Positions 53,319 to 61,765 of a DNA stretch of 64,000 nucleotides are shown here, piece by piece. Positions within the stretch are counted from its first letter, which is position 1. Each line of letters begins with the position of its first letter. Source of the DNA: Microbulbifer aggregans. Lineage in GTDB: Bacteria > Pseudomonadota > Gammaproteobacteria > Pseudomonadales > Cellvibrionaceae. The notes beneath the pieces were generated by a model that searched no databases, was not told the origin of the DNA, and saw only the letters and a program-made list of their open reading frames with translations. The position numbers and the translations under genes are program-made. The stretch is from assembly GCF_001750105.1 (NCBI RefSeq), contig NZ_CP014143.1:2697501-2761500 (forward strand), given 5' to 3'.

Positions 53319-54716
53319 ATGGCAGAGCAAAAGTTTGACCTGGTAGTAATTGGATCCGGCCCCGCTGGAGAGGCGGCCGCCATGAGTGCGGCCAAAAAGG
53401 GCATGCGTGCGGCGGTGATCGAGAAGCGGCCCGCGGTGGGTGGCAACTGCACCCACAAGGGCACCATCCCGTCCAAGGCCTTGCGCCACTCGGTCAAGCA
53501 GCTGATGCGCTATAACACCCAGCCGGTGTTCCGTGCCCTCGGTGAGCCTTGCCGGTTGTCTTTTCCGCAGGTGATGGAATCTGTACACAAGGTGATCAAT
53601 TACCAGGTGGAAATGCACACCAGTTTCTATGCGCGCAACCGCGTTGAGCTGATTCTCGGAGAAGCCTGCTTCCGCGATGCCAATACCGTTGAAGTACAGC
53701 TTCAGGATGGCGCCGTCGAAGTAATCAAGGCTGACAAGTTCGTTGTCGCCACCGGTTCGCGGCCTTACCGCCCGGGTGATGTGGATTTTCATCATCCCCG
53801 TGTCTATGACAGCGACACCATCCTGGAAATGCAGCACACCCCGCACTCCATGATGATTTACGGCGCTGGCGTGATCGGTTGCGAGTACGCGTCCATCTTC
53901 GCCGCACTGGGAGTCAAGGTCGACCTGATCAATACCCGTGGCAGCCTGCTGGAGTTCCTCGATGATGAGATCTCCGACGCGCTCAGTTACCATCTGCGGG
54001 ATATGGGCGTGACCGTCCGTCACCAGGAGGAGTACGCCAAAGTGGTGCCCACGGAAAATGGCGTCATCATGGAAATGCAGTCCGGTAAGCGCATTCACGC
54101 GGATGCACTGCTGTGGTGTAATGGCCGCTCCGGCAACACCGGCTCACTGGGGCTGGAGAATGTCGGCCTGGAGGCCAACCACCGCGGACAGCTGACCGTC
54201 GATGAGCACTACTGCACCGCGGTGGACAGCATTTACGCGGTGGGAGATGTGATTGGCTGGCCGAGCCTCGCCAGTGCCTCCTACGACCAGGGCAGGGCAG
54301 TGGCAGCAGCCATTGCCGGTCGCGGTCACCGGGTGATCGAGGATGCGCCTACTGGAATTTACACCCTGCCGGAAATCTCTTCCGTCGGCCAGACTGAGTC
54401 CGAGCTGACGGCGGCAAAGGTGCCTTACGAAGTGGGGCGGGCATTATTCAAGCATACCGCCAGGGCGCAGATTTCCGGTGAGCGTGTCGGCATGCTCAAA
54501 ATCCTGTTCCATATCGAAACCCACGAAATCCTCGGCATCCACTGCTTCGGTGCGGAGGCGGCGGAGATCGTGCATATTGGCCAGGCCATCATGAAGCAGC
54601 CGTCCCCCAATAACGTGATCGACTTCTTCGTAAACACCACGTTCAACTATCCGACCATGGCCGAGGCCTATCGCAGCGCTGCATTGGATGGCCTGAACCG
54701 GGTGATGCGTCTGTGA
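53319..54716 (+). CDS. sthA: Soluble pyridine nucleotide transhydrogenase
   Basis: A 465-residue cytosolic FAD enzyme that moves hydride between NADPH and NAD+. [17 protein letters not shown] is the FAD loop near 12, [17 protein letters not shown] near 42 marks the Sth subgroup, where the redox-active second Cys of lipoamide dehydrogenases is Thr, and [17 protein letters not shown] near 183 is the NAD(P) loop. The C-terminal interface domain includes [16 protein letters not shown]. It may balance NADPH against the NADH used by NQR. The thioesterase gene overlaps its stop by 4 bp. Confidence 0.95.
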   Translation: MAEQKFDLVVIGSGPAGEAAAMSAAKKGMRAAVIEKRPAVGGNCTHKGTIPSKALRHSVKQLMRYNTQPVFRALGEPCRLSFPQVMESVHKVINYQVEMHTSFYARNRVELILGEACFRDANTVEVQLQDGAVEVIKADKFVVATGSRPYRPGDVDFHHPRVYDSDTILEMQHTPHSMMIYGAGVIGCEYASIFAALGVKVDLINTRGSLLEFLDDEISDALSYHLRDMGVTVRHQEEYAKVVPTENGVIMEMQSGKRIHADALLWCNGRSGNTGSLGLENVGLEANHRGQLTVDEHYCTAVDSIYAVGDVIGWPSLASASYDQGRAVAAAIAGRGHRVIEDAPTGIYTLPEISSVGQTESELTAAKVPYEVGRALFKHTARAQISGERVGMLKILFHIETHEILGIHCFGAEAAEIVHIGQAIMKQPSPNNVIDFFVNTTFNYPTMAEAYRSAALDGLNRVMRL

Positions 54717-55177
54717 CGGAGCCCTCGCCAAAGGAATTCCGCGAGCTGGTTAAAGGGTTCTTCGAGCAGATTCCCTTTAACAAGCAGATCGGTCTGGAGA
54801 TGCGTGAGCTGGATCTCGAGCAGCTCACTCTCTCCGCCGCGTTCGAGTTGCGCCCGGAACTGATCGGCAATATCTGGAAGAACATCCTGCACGGCGGCGT
54901 CATTGCGACGGCGCTGGATACTGTGGGTGGGCTGACTGCAATGGTGGCGGCTTACCAGCGGCTCGGGGATATTCACTGGAAGGAAAAGGCCGAGCGCCTG
55001 TCAAAACTCGGCACAGTTGATATGCGGGTTGATTACCTCAAGCCGGGCAGGGGAGAGCATTTCCTGTGTAAAGGCTCCATCCTGCGCACCGGCAACAAGC
55101 TGGTGGTGACGCGGATGGAGCTGTTCAACGATTCCGAAGAGCTGATTGCCACCGGAACCGCCACTTATCTCTACTGA
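54713..55177 (+). CDS. Hotdog-fold thioesterase, YigI/PaaI-like
   Basis: A 154-residue hotdog thioesterase. The active helix [18 protein letters not shown] near 60-77 and the strand [20 protein letters not shown] near 103-122 match the PaaI/YigI group, which hydrolyses acyl-CoA thioesters. GTG 54713 forms GTGA with the sthA stop, so it is coupled to sthA. It is convergent with the esterase gene at 55171 and overlaps it by 7 bp. The acyl substrate is unknown. Confidence 0.85.
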   Translation: MTEPSPKEFRELVKGFFEQIPFNKQIGLEMRELDLEQLTLSAAFELRPELIGNIWKNILHGGVIATALDTVGGLTAMVAAYQRLGDIHWKEKAERLSKLGTVDMRVDYLKPGRGEHFLCKGSILRTGNKLVVTRMELFNDSEELIATGTATYLY

Positions 55178-56178
55178 GCCTGGGCGGACTCCGCCCGCGT
55201 TACCCGCCGGTTGTTGGCGAAAAACCATTCGGTAATCCACGCCGGGTAGTTCACATGCTCGCCATCGACGAAGAAACCCTCGACTCCTTCTCCGGCCGGC
55301 CACGCATGCCCCATGCCCTGAACCAGCACCGTTGAAACACGCGGGCCGCTGGCATCACACCATTGCGTGACCTCAGCGCCCTCCAAATTCGCGGCAGGCT
55401 GGCCATTACAGTCAGCAATCTCGGCATAGTCCGCATAAACGGCCCGTGCTACCTGCGCGCTGCGCTCGGTATGGGTGGGAACCACAATTTCGTCCTCGGA
55501 GCCGTGCACAGCGTTCCACAGCTGTGTGCTGAGCAGTGCTTCCAGCGTCTCTCCTTCTGACTGGCCGGCATAGTTCAGGCAGTGCTGTTTGCCCTGCTCG
55601 ACGGAAACGGAAGGAGAACCCAGGTCCGCTTTGTCGCCCTTTGATCCAGGTGTGGGGCCGGCACTGACGCCGACGCCGGCAAAGATCTCGGGAGCCAGAC
55701 ACCACAGCTGATTGGCAATGCCGCCACCGGAGGAGAGGCCGGTAAGGTAGACCTGCGCCGGATCGATATTGAGGGATTCATCGGCCAATAGTTCTTCCAC
55801 CATGGCAATCAGATAAGCCTGATCGCTCTCAGCGCGGCTGGCCTCCGGGCCCTCATGGAAGTTCCAGCAGCCGAGAAAACCGTAGGAACCCTCGCCGGAG
55901 GCTTGCGGCGCTGCGACCACCATACCGTATTCTTCTGCCACTGCTTCCCAGTTTCCAGACTCCCGAATGGTGTCATTGCGCTGGACACAACCGTGCAGGC
56001 TGACCATCAGAGCCCTGCCAGAACTAATGCGTGGAGCGGTGCTGGGGACGTACAGGAAGGTATCGAGCTCGCCGGCATATTCGCGTTCGTCGCTCCATGA
56101 ACCAGCGACGGAAGGCCCGGATGCCAGTGTGAACAGTGCGATGAGAGGTGTGACAACTTTGGTGTATAGCTTGGTCAT
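55171..56178 (-). CDS. Secreted PHB-depolymerase-family esterase, short form
   Basis: A 335-residue secreted alpha/beta hydrolase of the extracellular PHB depolymerase/CE1 esterase family. A signal peptide (VVTPLIALFTLASGPSVA) is followed by a start shared with the next gene. MVSLHGCVQ near 65 is the oxyanion region, YLTGLSSGGGIANQLW near 150-165 holds the nucleophile Ser, and VQGMGHAWP near 297 holds the catalytic His. Substrates may be short-chain polyhydroxyalkanoates or feruloyl/acetyl esters; sequence alone does not decide. It is a tandem paralogue of the longer esterase upstream, from which it lacks the C-terminal domains. Confidence 0.88.
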   Translation of the reverse strand: MTKLYTKVVTPLIALFTLASGPSVAGSWSDEREYAGELDTFLYVPSTAPRISSGRALMVSLHGCVQRNDTIRESGNWEAVAEEYGMVVAAPQASGEGSYGFLGCWNFHEGPEASRAESDQAYLIAMVEELLADESLNIDPAQVYLTGLSSGGGIANQLWCLAPEIFAGVGVSAGPTPGSKGDKADLGSPSVSVEQGKQHCLNYAGQSEGETLEALLSTQLWNAVHGSEDEIVVPTHTERSAQVARAVYADYAEIADCNGQPAANLEGAEVTQWCDASGPRVSTVLVQGMGHAWPAGEGVEGFFVDGEHVNYPAWITEWFFANNRRVTRAESAQAQ

Positions 56179-56290
56179 TATTTTTACTCTTGACGGCAGT
56201 TAAGCCGGGGGGAGATTAAAGCCTTTTCTCCAATCTATCAGACTGAACCCCTCGTCGCACTACACCCTTGGTCTGAGTTCAGATCGAGGT

Positions 56291-56326
56291 CAGGCACTCG
56301 CGGGCCGTGAGGTCTGCGAGTGCCTG
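56291..56326 (-). terminator. Hairpin after the long esterase gene
   Basis: A perfect 11-bp stem, CAGGCACTCGC/GCGAGTGCCTG, with a 14-base loop lies 17 bp downstream of the long esterase stop on the minus strand. No T-tract follows. It may limit read-through into the short esterase gene. Confidence 0.45.
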
Positions 56327-56342
56327 TGTATTACCCGGCAAG

Positions 56343-57782
56343 CTATGGGCAACTGCCTTTTTCGAAGTAGCCGGGTGAAGTCTCAGCCAGGCGGTTATAG
56401 GTAAACACGTTCCAGAGCCCTAAATTATCATTGGAGCCTTTTGCATAAGTGATTCCGAGTAAAACATAAGCCCGCCCCATGACCGAGTGACTGTAGTTGT
56501 CATCGTAATACTCGGTACAGCTACTGGCGGGGGGAGCTGCTTCAACGGATACGGTGCGTGTCCTGACCGCGCTGCTGGCATCCGAGAAGGTCACCGAGTA
56601 GTCGATACTGTAGTTGCCAACAACACAGCTATCGAAACCGGCCCCGGTGACAATGACCTGATCGGTGATATCTCCATTGGAGGCGTCTGTCGCAGAGTAG
56701 CCCGGCTCGATGTAGGGATCGCACTCGTACAATGTGATCTCAGTTGGAAGCTCCAGCACCAGACTATTCTCACCGGCAGGAGGCGGCGGGGGATTGCCGG
56801 CGTTAACGCGGCGATTGTTGGCGACGAACCACTGGGTAATCCATGCCGGATAATCGATGTAATCCCCGTCGATGTAGTAGCCATCGTTGCCGCCTGATGG
56901 CCAGGCGTGGCCCATGCCATTGACCATGATCTTGGACACACGAGGGCCGCTACTGTCACACCAGACAGTCAGGTCTGAATCACCGGCTGCACCGGGAATG
57001 ACGCTGGAATCGCACTGGCTGATGGTATCGTAGTCATCGTATACCGCTACTGCGATATCCGCATTTCGGTGCGCATGAGCTGGAGCCACAGAGCCATCGC
57101 TGGTGCCGTGTACGGTGTTCCACAACTGGGTTCTGAGGAGAGCTGTACCCTGGCCCCCGGGAACCTGGGTAGTGTAATTCTCACAGTTGCTCTCACCCTG
57201 ACTGACGGAAATCGATGGATTGTTAAGATCAAGGCTGCTGCCGGTGGAGCCGGGCGCAGGCCCGGCATTGACTCCGACACCGGCAAAGACATCTGGTGCG
57301 ATACACCACATCTGATTGGTAATTCCAGCTCCGGAGGAGAGTCCGGTCAGGTACACCTGAGCGGGGTCAATGTTCAGGCTGGCATCCGCAATCAGCGCAT
57401 TCACCAGGTCGATCAGATATTTCTGGTCACTGGAATTGCGGTTGGCGTTGTTACCGGTATGGAAGTTCCAGCATCCGGTAAAGCCGTAGGTGCCCTCACC
57501 GGAAGCCTGCGGCACGGCGACGATCATGCCGTATTCGTCAGCAGTCGCCTCCCAGTTTCCATCATTCTTTATGTCATCATTTGTCTGTACGCAACCATGT
57601 AGGCTGACCATGAGGGCGCGTTTGCCATTTAGTGCTGGAGGCGTGGTGGGTGTATACAGGAAAGTGCGTAGCTTGCCACCGACGACCTGTTCGCTGGACC
57701 AGGACCCACTGTAAGCCTGTGCGTTGAGAGTTAACAGGGCGGACGCAGCGAGCGTCGCCATGAGCCATTGTTTCAAGTTCAT
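56343..57782 (-). CDS. Secreted PHB-depolymerase-family esterase with extra C-terminal domains
   Basis: A 479-residue secreted esterase. After the signal peptide the catalytic part (about 25-335) is closely similar to the neighbouring short esterase, with MVSLHGCVQTND, YLTGLSSGAGITNQMW (nucleophile Ser) and VNGMGHAWPSGG. A Pro-rich linker (NPPPPPAG) leads to a DUF5011/Ig-like bacterial domain near 345-415. The last 55 residues form a small domain with YAKGSNDNLGLWNVFTYN between two Cys, seen at the end of several secreted hydrolases of marine gammaproteobacteria and probably a polymer-binding or sorting unit. GGGAG precedes the ATG. Confidence 0.88.
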   Translation of the reverse strand: MNLKQWLMATLAASALLTLNAQAYSGSWSSEQVVGGKLRTFLYTPTTPPALNGKRALMVSLHGCVQTNDDIKNDGNWEATADEYGMIVAVPQASGEGTYGFTGCWNFHTGNNANRNSSDQKYLIDLVNALIADASLNIDPAQVYLTGLSSGAGITNQMWCIAPDVFAGVGVNAGPAPGSTGSSLDLNNPSISVSQGESNCENYTTQVPGGQGTALLRTQLWNTVHGTSDGSVAPAHAHRNADIAVAVYDDYDTISQCDSSVIPGAAGDSDLTVWCDSSGPRVSKIMVNGMGHAWPSGGNDGYYIDGDYIDYPAWITQWFVANNRRVNAGNPPPPPAGENSLVLELPTEITLYECDPYIEPGYSATDASNGDITDQVIVTGAGFDSCVVGNYSIDYSVTFSDASSAVRTRTVSVEAAPPASSCTEYYDDNYSHSVMGRAYVLLGITYAKGSNDNLGLWNVFTYNRLAETSPGYFEKGSCP

Positions 57783-57923
57783 CGCTTGTTCTCCCTCTTG
57801 GGGTGATTATTGTTATGTATACGACTTTGAACTTCTTACATAACGCCTGCCTATACGCTGCACAGGCGAGCTACTGCAGCCCTCCGATTAAAACCACAAC
57901 TTCCAGATCATCGGCATTGCACG

Positions 57924-59555
57924 CTATACAGGTGATAGTCTTTGTTGTCTGGTTTTCTGCTGGCAGTCCCAGGTTGTATTGGTAATACCTTGCCTGCGCA
58001 GCTCTACTTTTCTTATCTTGTTAGTGGACGTTCTGGGGATCTCGTCTGCCGAGGCAAAACGGATGTAGCGGGGAATAGCGTAACGGGGGATGTTCTGCTT
58101 ACAGTGGTCGATGATCCCGATAGGATCAAGTGAGTCATCTGCAACGACGACGGCCATTACTTCGTCCTCACCTCCCTCGATATCGGCCGGCACGGCAATG
58201 ACCGCGCACTCCCGAATACCCGGGTAGTCGAGCAGCGCGGTTTCCACTTCATAGGAGGAAATATTCTCACCGCGCCGGCGAATGCAGTCTTTCAGTCGGT
58301 CGACGAAATAGAAATAGCCATCTTCATCCATCCGGCCGGCATCACCGGTGTGGAACCAGAGGTTCTTCCAAGCCTCCAGTGTCTTTTCCGGCATGCGGTA
58401 GTAGCCGCTCATAAAGCCTGCGGAAATCCTCGGGCGTACCTGAATTTCGCCAACGTCACCCGGTGAGACTTCCAGATCCGTTGCCGGCTCGGCAACCCGT
58501 ACCTCGAAATATCGGCTATAGGGCTTGCCGCAGCTACCGGGCCGTGGTGCATCCAGTGGCGTAAAGAGGGGGATGTTGACCTCCGACATTCCGTACAACT
58601 CGATCATGCGCACGGCAAAGCGTTGTTCGAAACGTTGGATAAACGTGGGTGCTGCCGGGGCAGCGGCGATGACTCGTAGCTGATGATCGCGTTCACCGGC
58701 AGCCCCCGGTTGCTGGTCCACGAACTCAGTCATTACACCCAGAAGGTTGGTGTGGGTTGCACCGTAATCACGGATATCGGAGAGCCAGCGGGAGGCACTG
58801 AACTTTCCGCGGATCACTGCAGTAGCGCCATTGATCAGGCAGGCATAAAGTTGCATGAAGAGCGCATTGCAGTGGAACAGTGGCATGGTGATGTAGTAGG
58901 TGTCATCGCGCTGGAAATCCAGGTTGTCGATGGTGCCCAGTCCGTAAAGGTAACAGTGGGCGTGGGGCATCATCACGGCCTTTGACGGGCCGGTGGTTCC
59001 GGAGGTAAACATCAGCCCGGCCAGATCCTGGAATGTTGCTTCGGACTCGGGCGCGTGCTGGGCGTCTCCCCGCAGGACTTCAAAGGGCAGAACGGGAATA
59101 TTCAGCTTGCTCGCCGCTTCCTCCGGAATGTCGCCGCTGACAAAAATCTGCTTCAGTGACTCGAGCTCCTGAATGATAGGCGGGAGCTTTGTCAGTTGAT
59201 CGGGGCTGCACACCAGTACCCGGGCCTCACTGAGGTTCAGTGCATGGGCGAGAAAGCTTCCGAGAAGCTCGGTATTGAGCCCAACGAGCACCGTATCGGC
59301 CTGATGACAACCCCACCAGAGTTCGCAGAATTCCGGTGCGTTGGGAAGCAGGGTGGCAACCTTCACTCCCGCTTCTATCTGCGCCTTGCGAAGCCCCGCT
59401 GCGATTTGCCGAGAGCGAAGGTAGATCTCGCCGTAGGTGAAACTTGGTCCATCGATAAAGGTGACCGCGGTTTTACCTGGAGCCTGCTCGGCCCAGTGCG
59501 CCAGCACCTGGGGCGTAGTCCAGCAATGGATGTCTCTCAGCGAATGAACTGTCAT
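57924..59555 (-). CDS. Acyl-CoA synthetase (class I adenylate-forming)
   Basis: A 543-residue ATP-dependent acid-CoA ligase. The AMP-binding motif is MFTSGTTGPSKAVMMPH near 188-204; YGMSEVN near 317, WFHTGDAGRMDEDGYF near 410, DRLKDCIRRRGENIS near 428 and the final RTSTNKIRKVEL with the catalytic Lys near 520 are intact. The sequence is nearest the CaiC/medium-to-long-chain group, but specificity cannot be assigned. The thiolase gene ends 25 bp upstream on the same strand, so these are an operon. It probably activates a carboxylic acid made by upstream steps. Confidence 0.9.
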   Translation of the reverse strand: MTVHSLRDIHCWTTPQVLAHWAEQAPGKTAVTFIDGPSFTYGEIYLRSRQIAAGLRKAQIEAGVKVATLLPNAPEFCELWWGCHQADTVLVGLNTELLGSFLAHALNLSEARVLVCSPDQLTKLPPIIQELESLKQIFVSGDIPEEAASKLNIPVLPFEVLRGDAQHAPESEATFQDLAGLMFTSGTTGPSKAVMMPHAHCYLYGLGTIDNLDFQRDDTYYITMPLFHCNALFMQLYACLINGATAVIRGKFSASRWLSDIRDYGATHTNLLGVMTEFVDQQPGAAGERDHQLRVIAAAPAAPTFIQRFEQRFAVRMIELYGMSEVNIPLFTPLDAPRPGSCGKPYSRYFEVRVAEPATDLEVSPGDVGEIQVRPRISAGFMSGYYRMPEKTLEAWKNLWFHTGDAGRMDEDGYFYFVDRLKDCIRRRGENISSYEVETALLDYPGIRECAVIAVPADIEGGEDEVMAVVVADDSLDPIGIIDHCKQNIPRYAIPRYIRFASADEIPRTSTNKIRKVELRRQGITNTTWDCQQKTRQQRLSPV

Positions 59556-59580
59556 TGTTATTTTCCTGCTTATTGTCTGT

Positions 59581-60834
59581 TCACACGGCCTGCAGAATGG
59601 TGGTGCAATTGACGACGCCGCTGCCGCCGATATTCAGCACCGCCGCGAGTTCCGGGTTCCCGGGATGAGCCGTGCCCACCGCCTGACCGGTCAGCTGGCG
59701 GTAGGCGAAATAATGCATGGATGCACCGGTCGCGCCGACAGGATGGCCCTTGGATTTCAGTCCCCCGGACAGATTGATCTGGCAGCGGGCGTCCTTGTCG
59801 TGTTCCCCGGCAAGATAATCTTCGCCGGCACATCCCTCATCACTCAGACCCAGTGCTTCTATGCAGAGCAGCTGGTTGCTGGTGAAGCAATCGTGCACCT
59901 CTGCCAGGTCCAGATCGCCGGCGGAGATGCCGGCTTCCCGGTAAGCCCGGAGGACCGATTCCCGTGCGCCCTCTAGCTTGTGCAGGGCAGGGCGCCGGGA
60001 TAGCGGCAGGTAGTCTGTGGAGATGGCGCGTCCGCGCAGTGCGGCGGCATGCTGGCCCTTGAGGCCGCTGTCCCCCCGTACCAGCACCAGGGCCACTGCG
60101 CCATCGCTAATGGGGGAGCAGTCGTGTAGCCGCAACGGTGCTGCGATCAGCGGGTTTTTCTCTTCGGGAAGCTCCAGGATGGCTGCAGCGCTGGTGAGTG
60201 CCGCAGTCTCGGCAAGGCTTCCGGGGCCAAACTGGGCCAGGGGATTACGGATCCCACGCCGATAATTGGTGGCGGCCACCGTGGCGAGCATCTCGCGGTA
60301 GCGCTCCGGACTAATGCCATTGTATTGCCTGTAGTGCTCGCCGAGTGTGGCGAAGAGGCCGGGGAAGGTCATGCCCGTGGAGGACTCCTCGGGCCAGTAT
60401 GAACAACGGCCCAGCACCTCAGTAACCTGCGGTGTACTGAGCAGGCTCATCTTCTCGATGCCCACCACCAGAGCAGCTTGAATTCGACCGGATTGCAGCG
60501 CGTCAGCTGCAGCATGCAGTGCTGCAGATGACGAGGCGCAGGCTGCAGTGGATTGGTGTACGGGTTTGAATCGCAATGCGGAACATCGCTCGAGCGCGAG
60601 TGGTGCTAGCAATTCCTGATGGGAGAATGCACCGGGAGAGCAACTGCCAACGTAAACCGCATCGATCGTCGCGGCGTCCAGGTCTGCCCCGGTGAGAGCC
60701 CCGTCGACAACGTCTGCCAGCATCTGTTCCTGGGGGTAGGTGTCGATACGCTTCCCGGTTTCCCTGTCCTTTTCACAGTGGGGACCGAAGCGTGTGTGCG
60801 CCCCTCCGGTAATCAGTACGGTGTCCGGCTGCAT
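59581..60834 (-). CDS. Thiolase-family protein, SCP-x type
   Basis: A 417-residue thiolase-fold enzyme. The nucleophilic Cys is in HQSTAACASSSAALHAA near 99, EVHDCFTSNQ near 315 is the SCP-x/lipid-transfer-type active-site strand, and GGLKSKGHPVGATGASMHY near 355 holds the catalytic His. The C-terminal Cys of classical thiolases (GGCG) is replaced by GGSG, as is usual in the SCP-x group, which acts on branched or sterol-type side chains in known cases. It overlaps the hydrolase gene by one base. Its use in chain cleavage is inferred. Confidence 0.88.
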   Translation of the reverse strand: MQPDTVLITGGAHTRFGPHCEKDRETGKRIDTYPQEQMLADVVDGALTGADLDAATIDAVYVGSCSPGAFSHQELLAPLALERCSALRFKPVHQSTAACASSSAALHAAADALQSGRIQAALVVGIEKMSLLSTPQVTEVLGRCSYWPEESSTGMTFPGLFATLGEHYRQYNGISPERYREMLATVAATNYRRGIRNPLAQFGPGSLAETAALTSAAAILELPEEKNPLIAAPLRLHDCSPISDGAVALVLVRGDSGLKGQHAAALRGRAISTDYLPLSRRPALHKLEGARESVLRAYREAGISAGDLDLAEVHDCFTSNQLLCIEALGLSDEGCAGEDYLAGEHDKDARCQINLSGGLKSKGHPVGATGASMHYFAYRQLTGQAVGTAHPGNPELAAVLNIGGSGVVNCTTILQAV

Positions 60835-61709
60835 TAACGACCTCCACCGAACGTTGCGAGGAACTGATCAATCGCCTCGACGGCTACCGGTTCGCTGAGG
60901 TCCGGAGCGTGACCCCGCCCGGGCACGGTTACCGCCATCAGTCCCGGCAAACGCTGCTGCATGGTGCTGAAACAGTCCTTTGAGAGGATATCGGACAGCT
61001 CGCCCCGGAGTGCGAGGACCGGTATGTCATCGAGGCCCTGGAACAATGGCCAGAGATCCGGCGGCACGGCGGCACTGATATCCTGCTCCATGGGTGCCGC
61101 CAGAGCCGGGTCATAGGCCAGCACGGGTATGCCGCTGTCATCTTCCCGGTAGAGTCGGCGCGCCATTCGCGCCCAGTCCGCGCCGCCGTAATCCGGCATG
61201 GCCACCCTGTTGAGAAGCTCGACTGTAGCGGCGGCGTCTGCCCAGTTCTGGACCGGTTTGGTTTTACCGACATAGCCGCGAATCCGCGCGAGGCCGGCCG
61301 GGTCAATCTCTGGGCCCACATCGTTGAGCACGACAGCCTCGACCATTTCGGGATGGCTGCCTTTCAGCAGCAGAGCCATTAACCCGCCCATGGAGGTGCC
61401 GATAATGGCAACCTTTTGGATATCGAGATGCCGGAGTAGTGCCAATGTATCGGCAACGTAAGTGGGCAGCTGGTAGTGATCGGGATCGCTGTCCCAGTCT
61501 GACAGGCCGCGTCCGCGTTGGTCTGGCACAACCACTCGGTAGGTTTCCGCCAGGTGCAGGGCGAGGTCTTCAAAATCGGCAGAGTTGCGGGTCAATCCGT
61601 GCAGGCAGAGCACAACAGGTGCCTGTTCGGTGGCCGCGCGGACATAGTCCCGGGCGTACAGGGTCAGTCCGTCCTCGCTGTGGAAACGAATTTCGTGATA
61701 ACTGGTCAT
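60834..61709 (-). CDS. Alpha/beta hydrolase
   Basis: A 291-residue cytosolic alpha/beta-fold hydrolase. HGLTRNSADF near 38 is the oxyanion loop, VPDQRGRGLSDWD near 62, GTSMGGLMALLL near 104 holds the nucleophile Ser, and the catalytic His is in VPGRGHAPDLSEP near 270. It is close to dienelactone/MhpC-like C-C or ester hydrolases used in ring-cleavage pathways, but no certain assignment can be made. It starts just after an intrinsic terminator that follows the TonB receptor gene, and is followed without gap by the thiolase. Confidence 0.85.
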   Translation of the reverse strand: MTSYHEIRFHSEDGLTLYARDYVRAATEQAPVVLCLHGLTRNSADFEDLALHLAETYRVVVPDQRGRGLSDWDSDPDHYQLPTYVADTLALLRHLDIQKVAIIGTSMGGLMALLLKGSHPEMVEAVVLNDVGPEIDPAGLARIRGYVGKTKPVQNWADAAATVELLNRVAMPDYGGADWARMARRLYREDDSGIPVLAYDPALAAPMEQDISAAVPPDLWPLFQGLDDIPVLALRGELSDILSKDCFSTMQQRLPGLMAVTVPGRGHAPDLSEPVAVEAIDQFLATFGGGR

Positions 61710-61723
61710 GGATCGGGTACCTC

Positions 61724-61751
61724 AAAAACGCGCGGGGTGTTACCCCCGCGC
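61724..61751 (-). terminator. Intrinsic terminator after the TonB receptor gene
   Basis: On the minus strand, GCGCGGGG and CCCCGCGC pair perfectly (61751-61744 with 61737-61730) around a 6-base loop and are followed after one G by TTTTT (61728-61724). It lies 14 bp after the receptor stop and 14 bp before the hydrolase start, and would separate or attenuate the two. Confidence 0.82.
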
Positions 61752-61765
61752 AAGCAGGTGAATGA

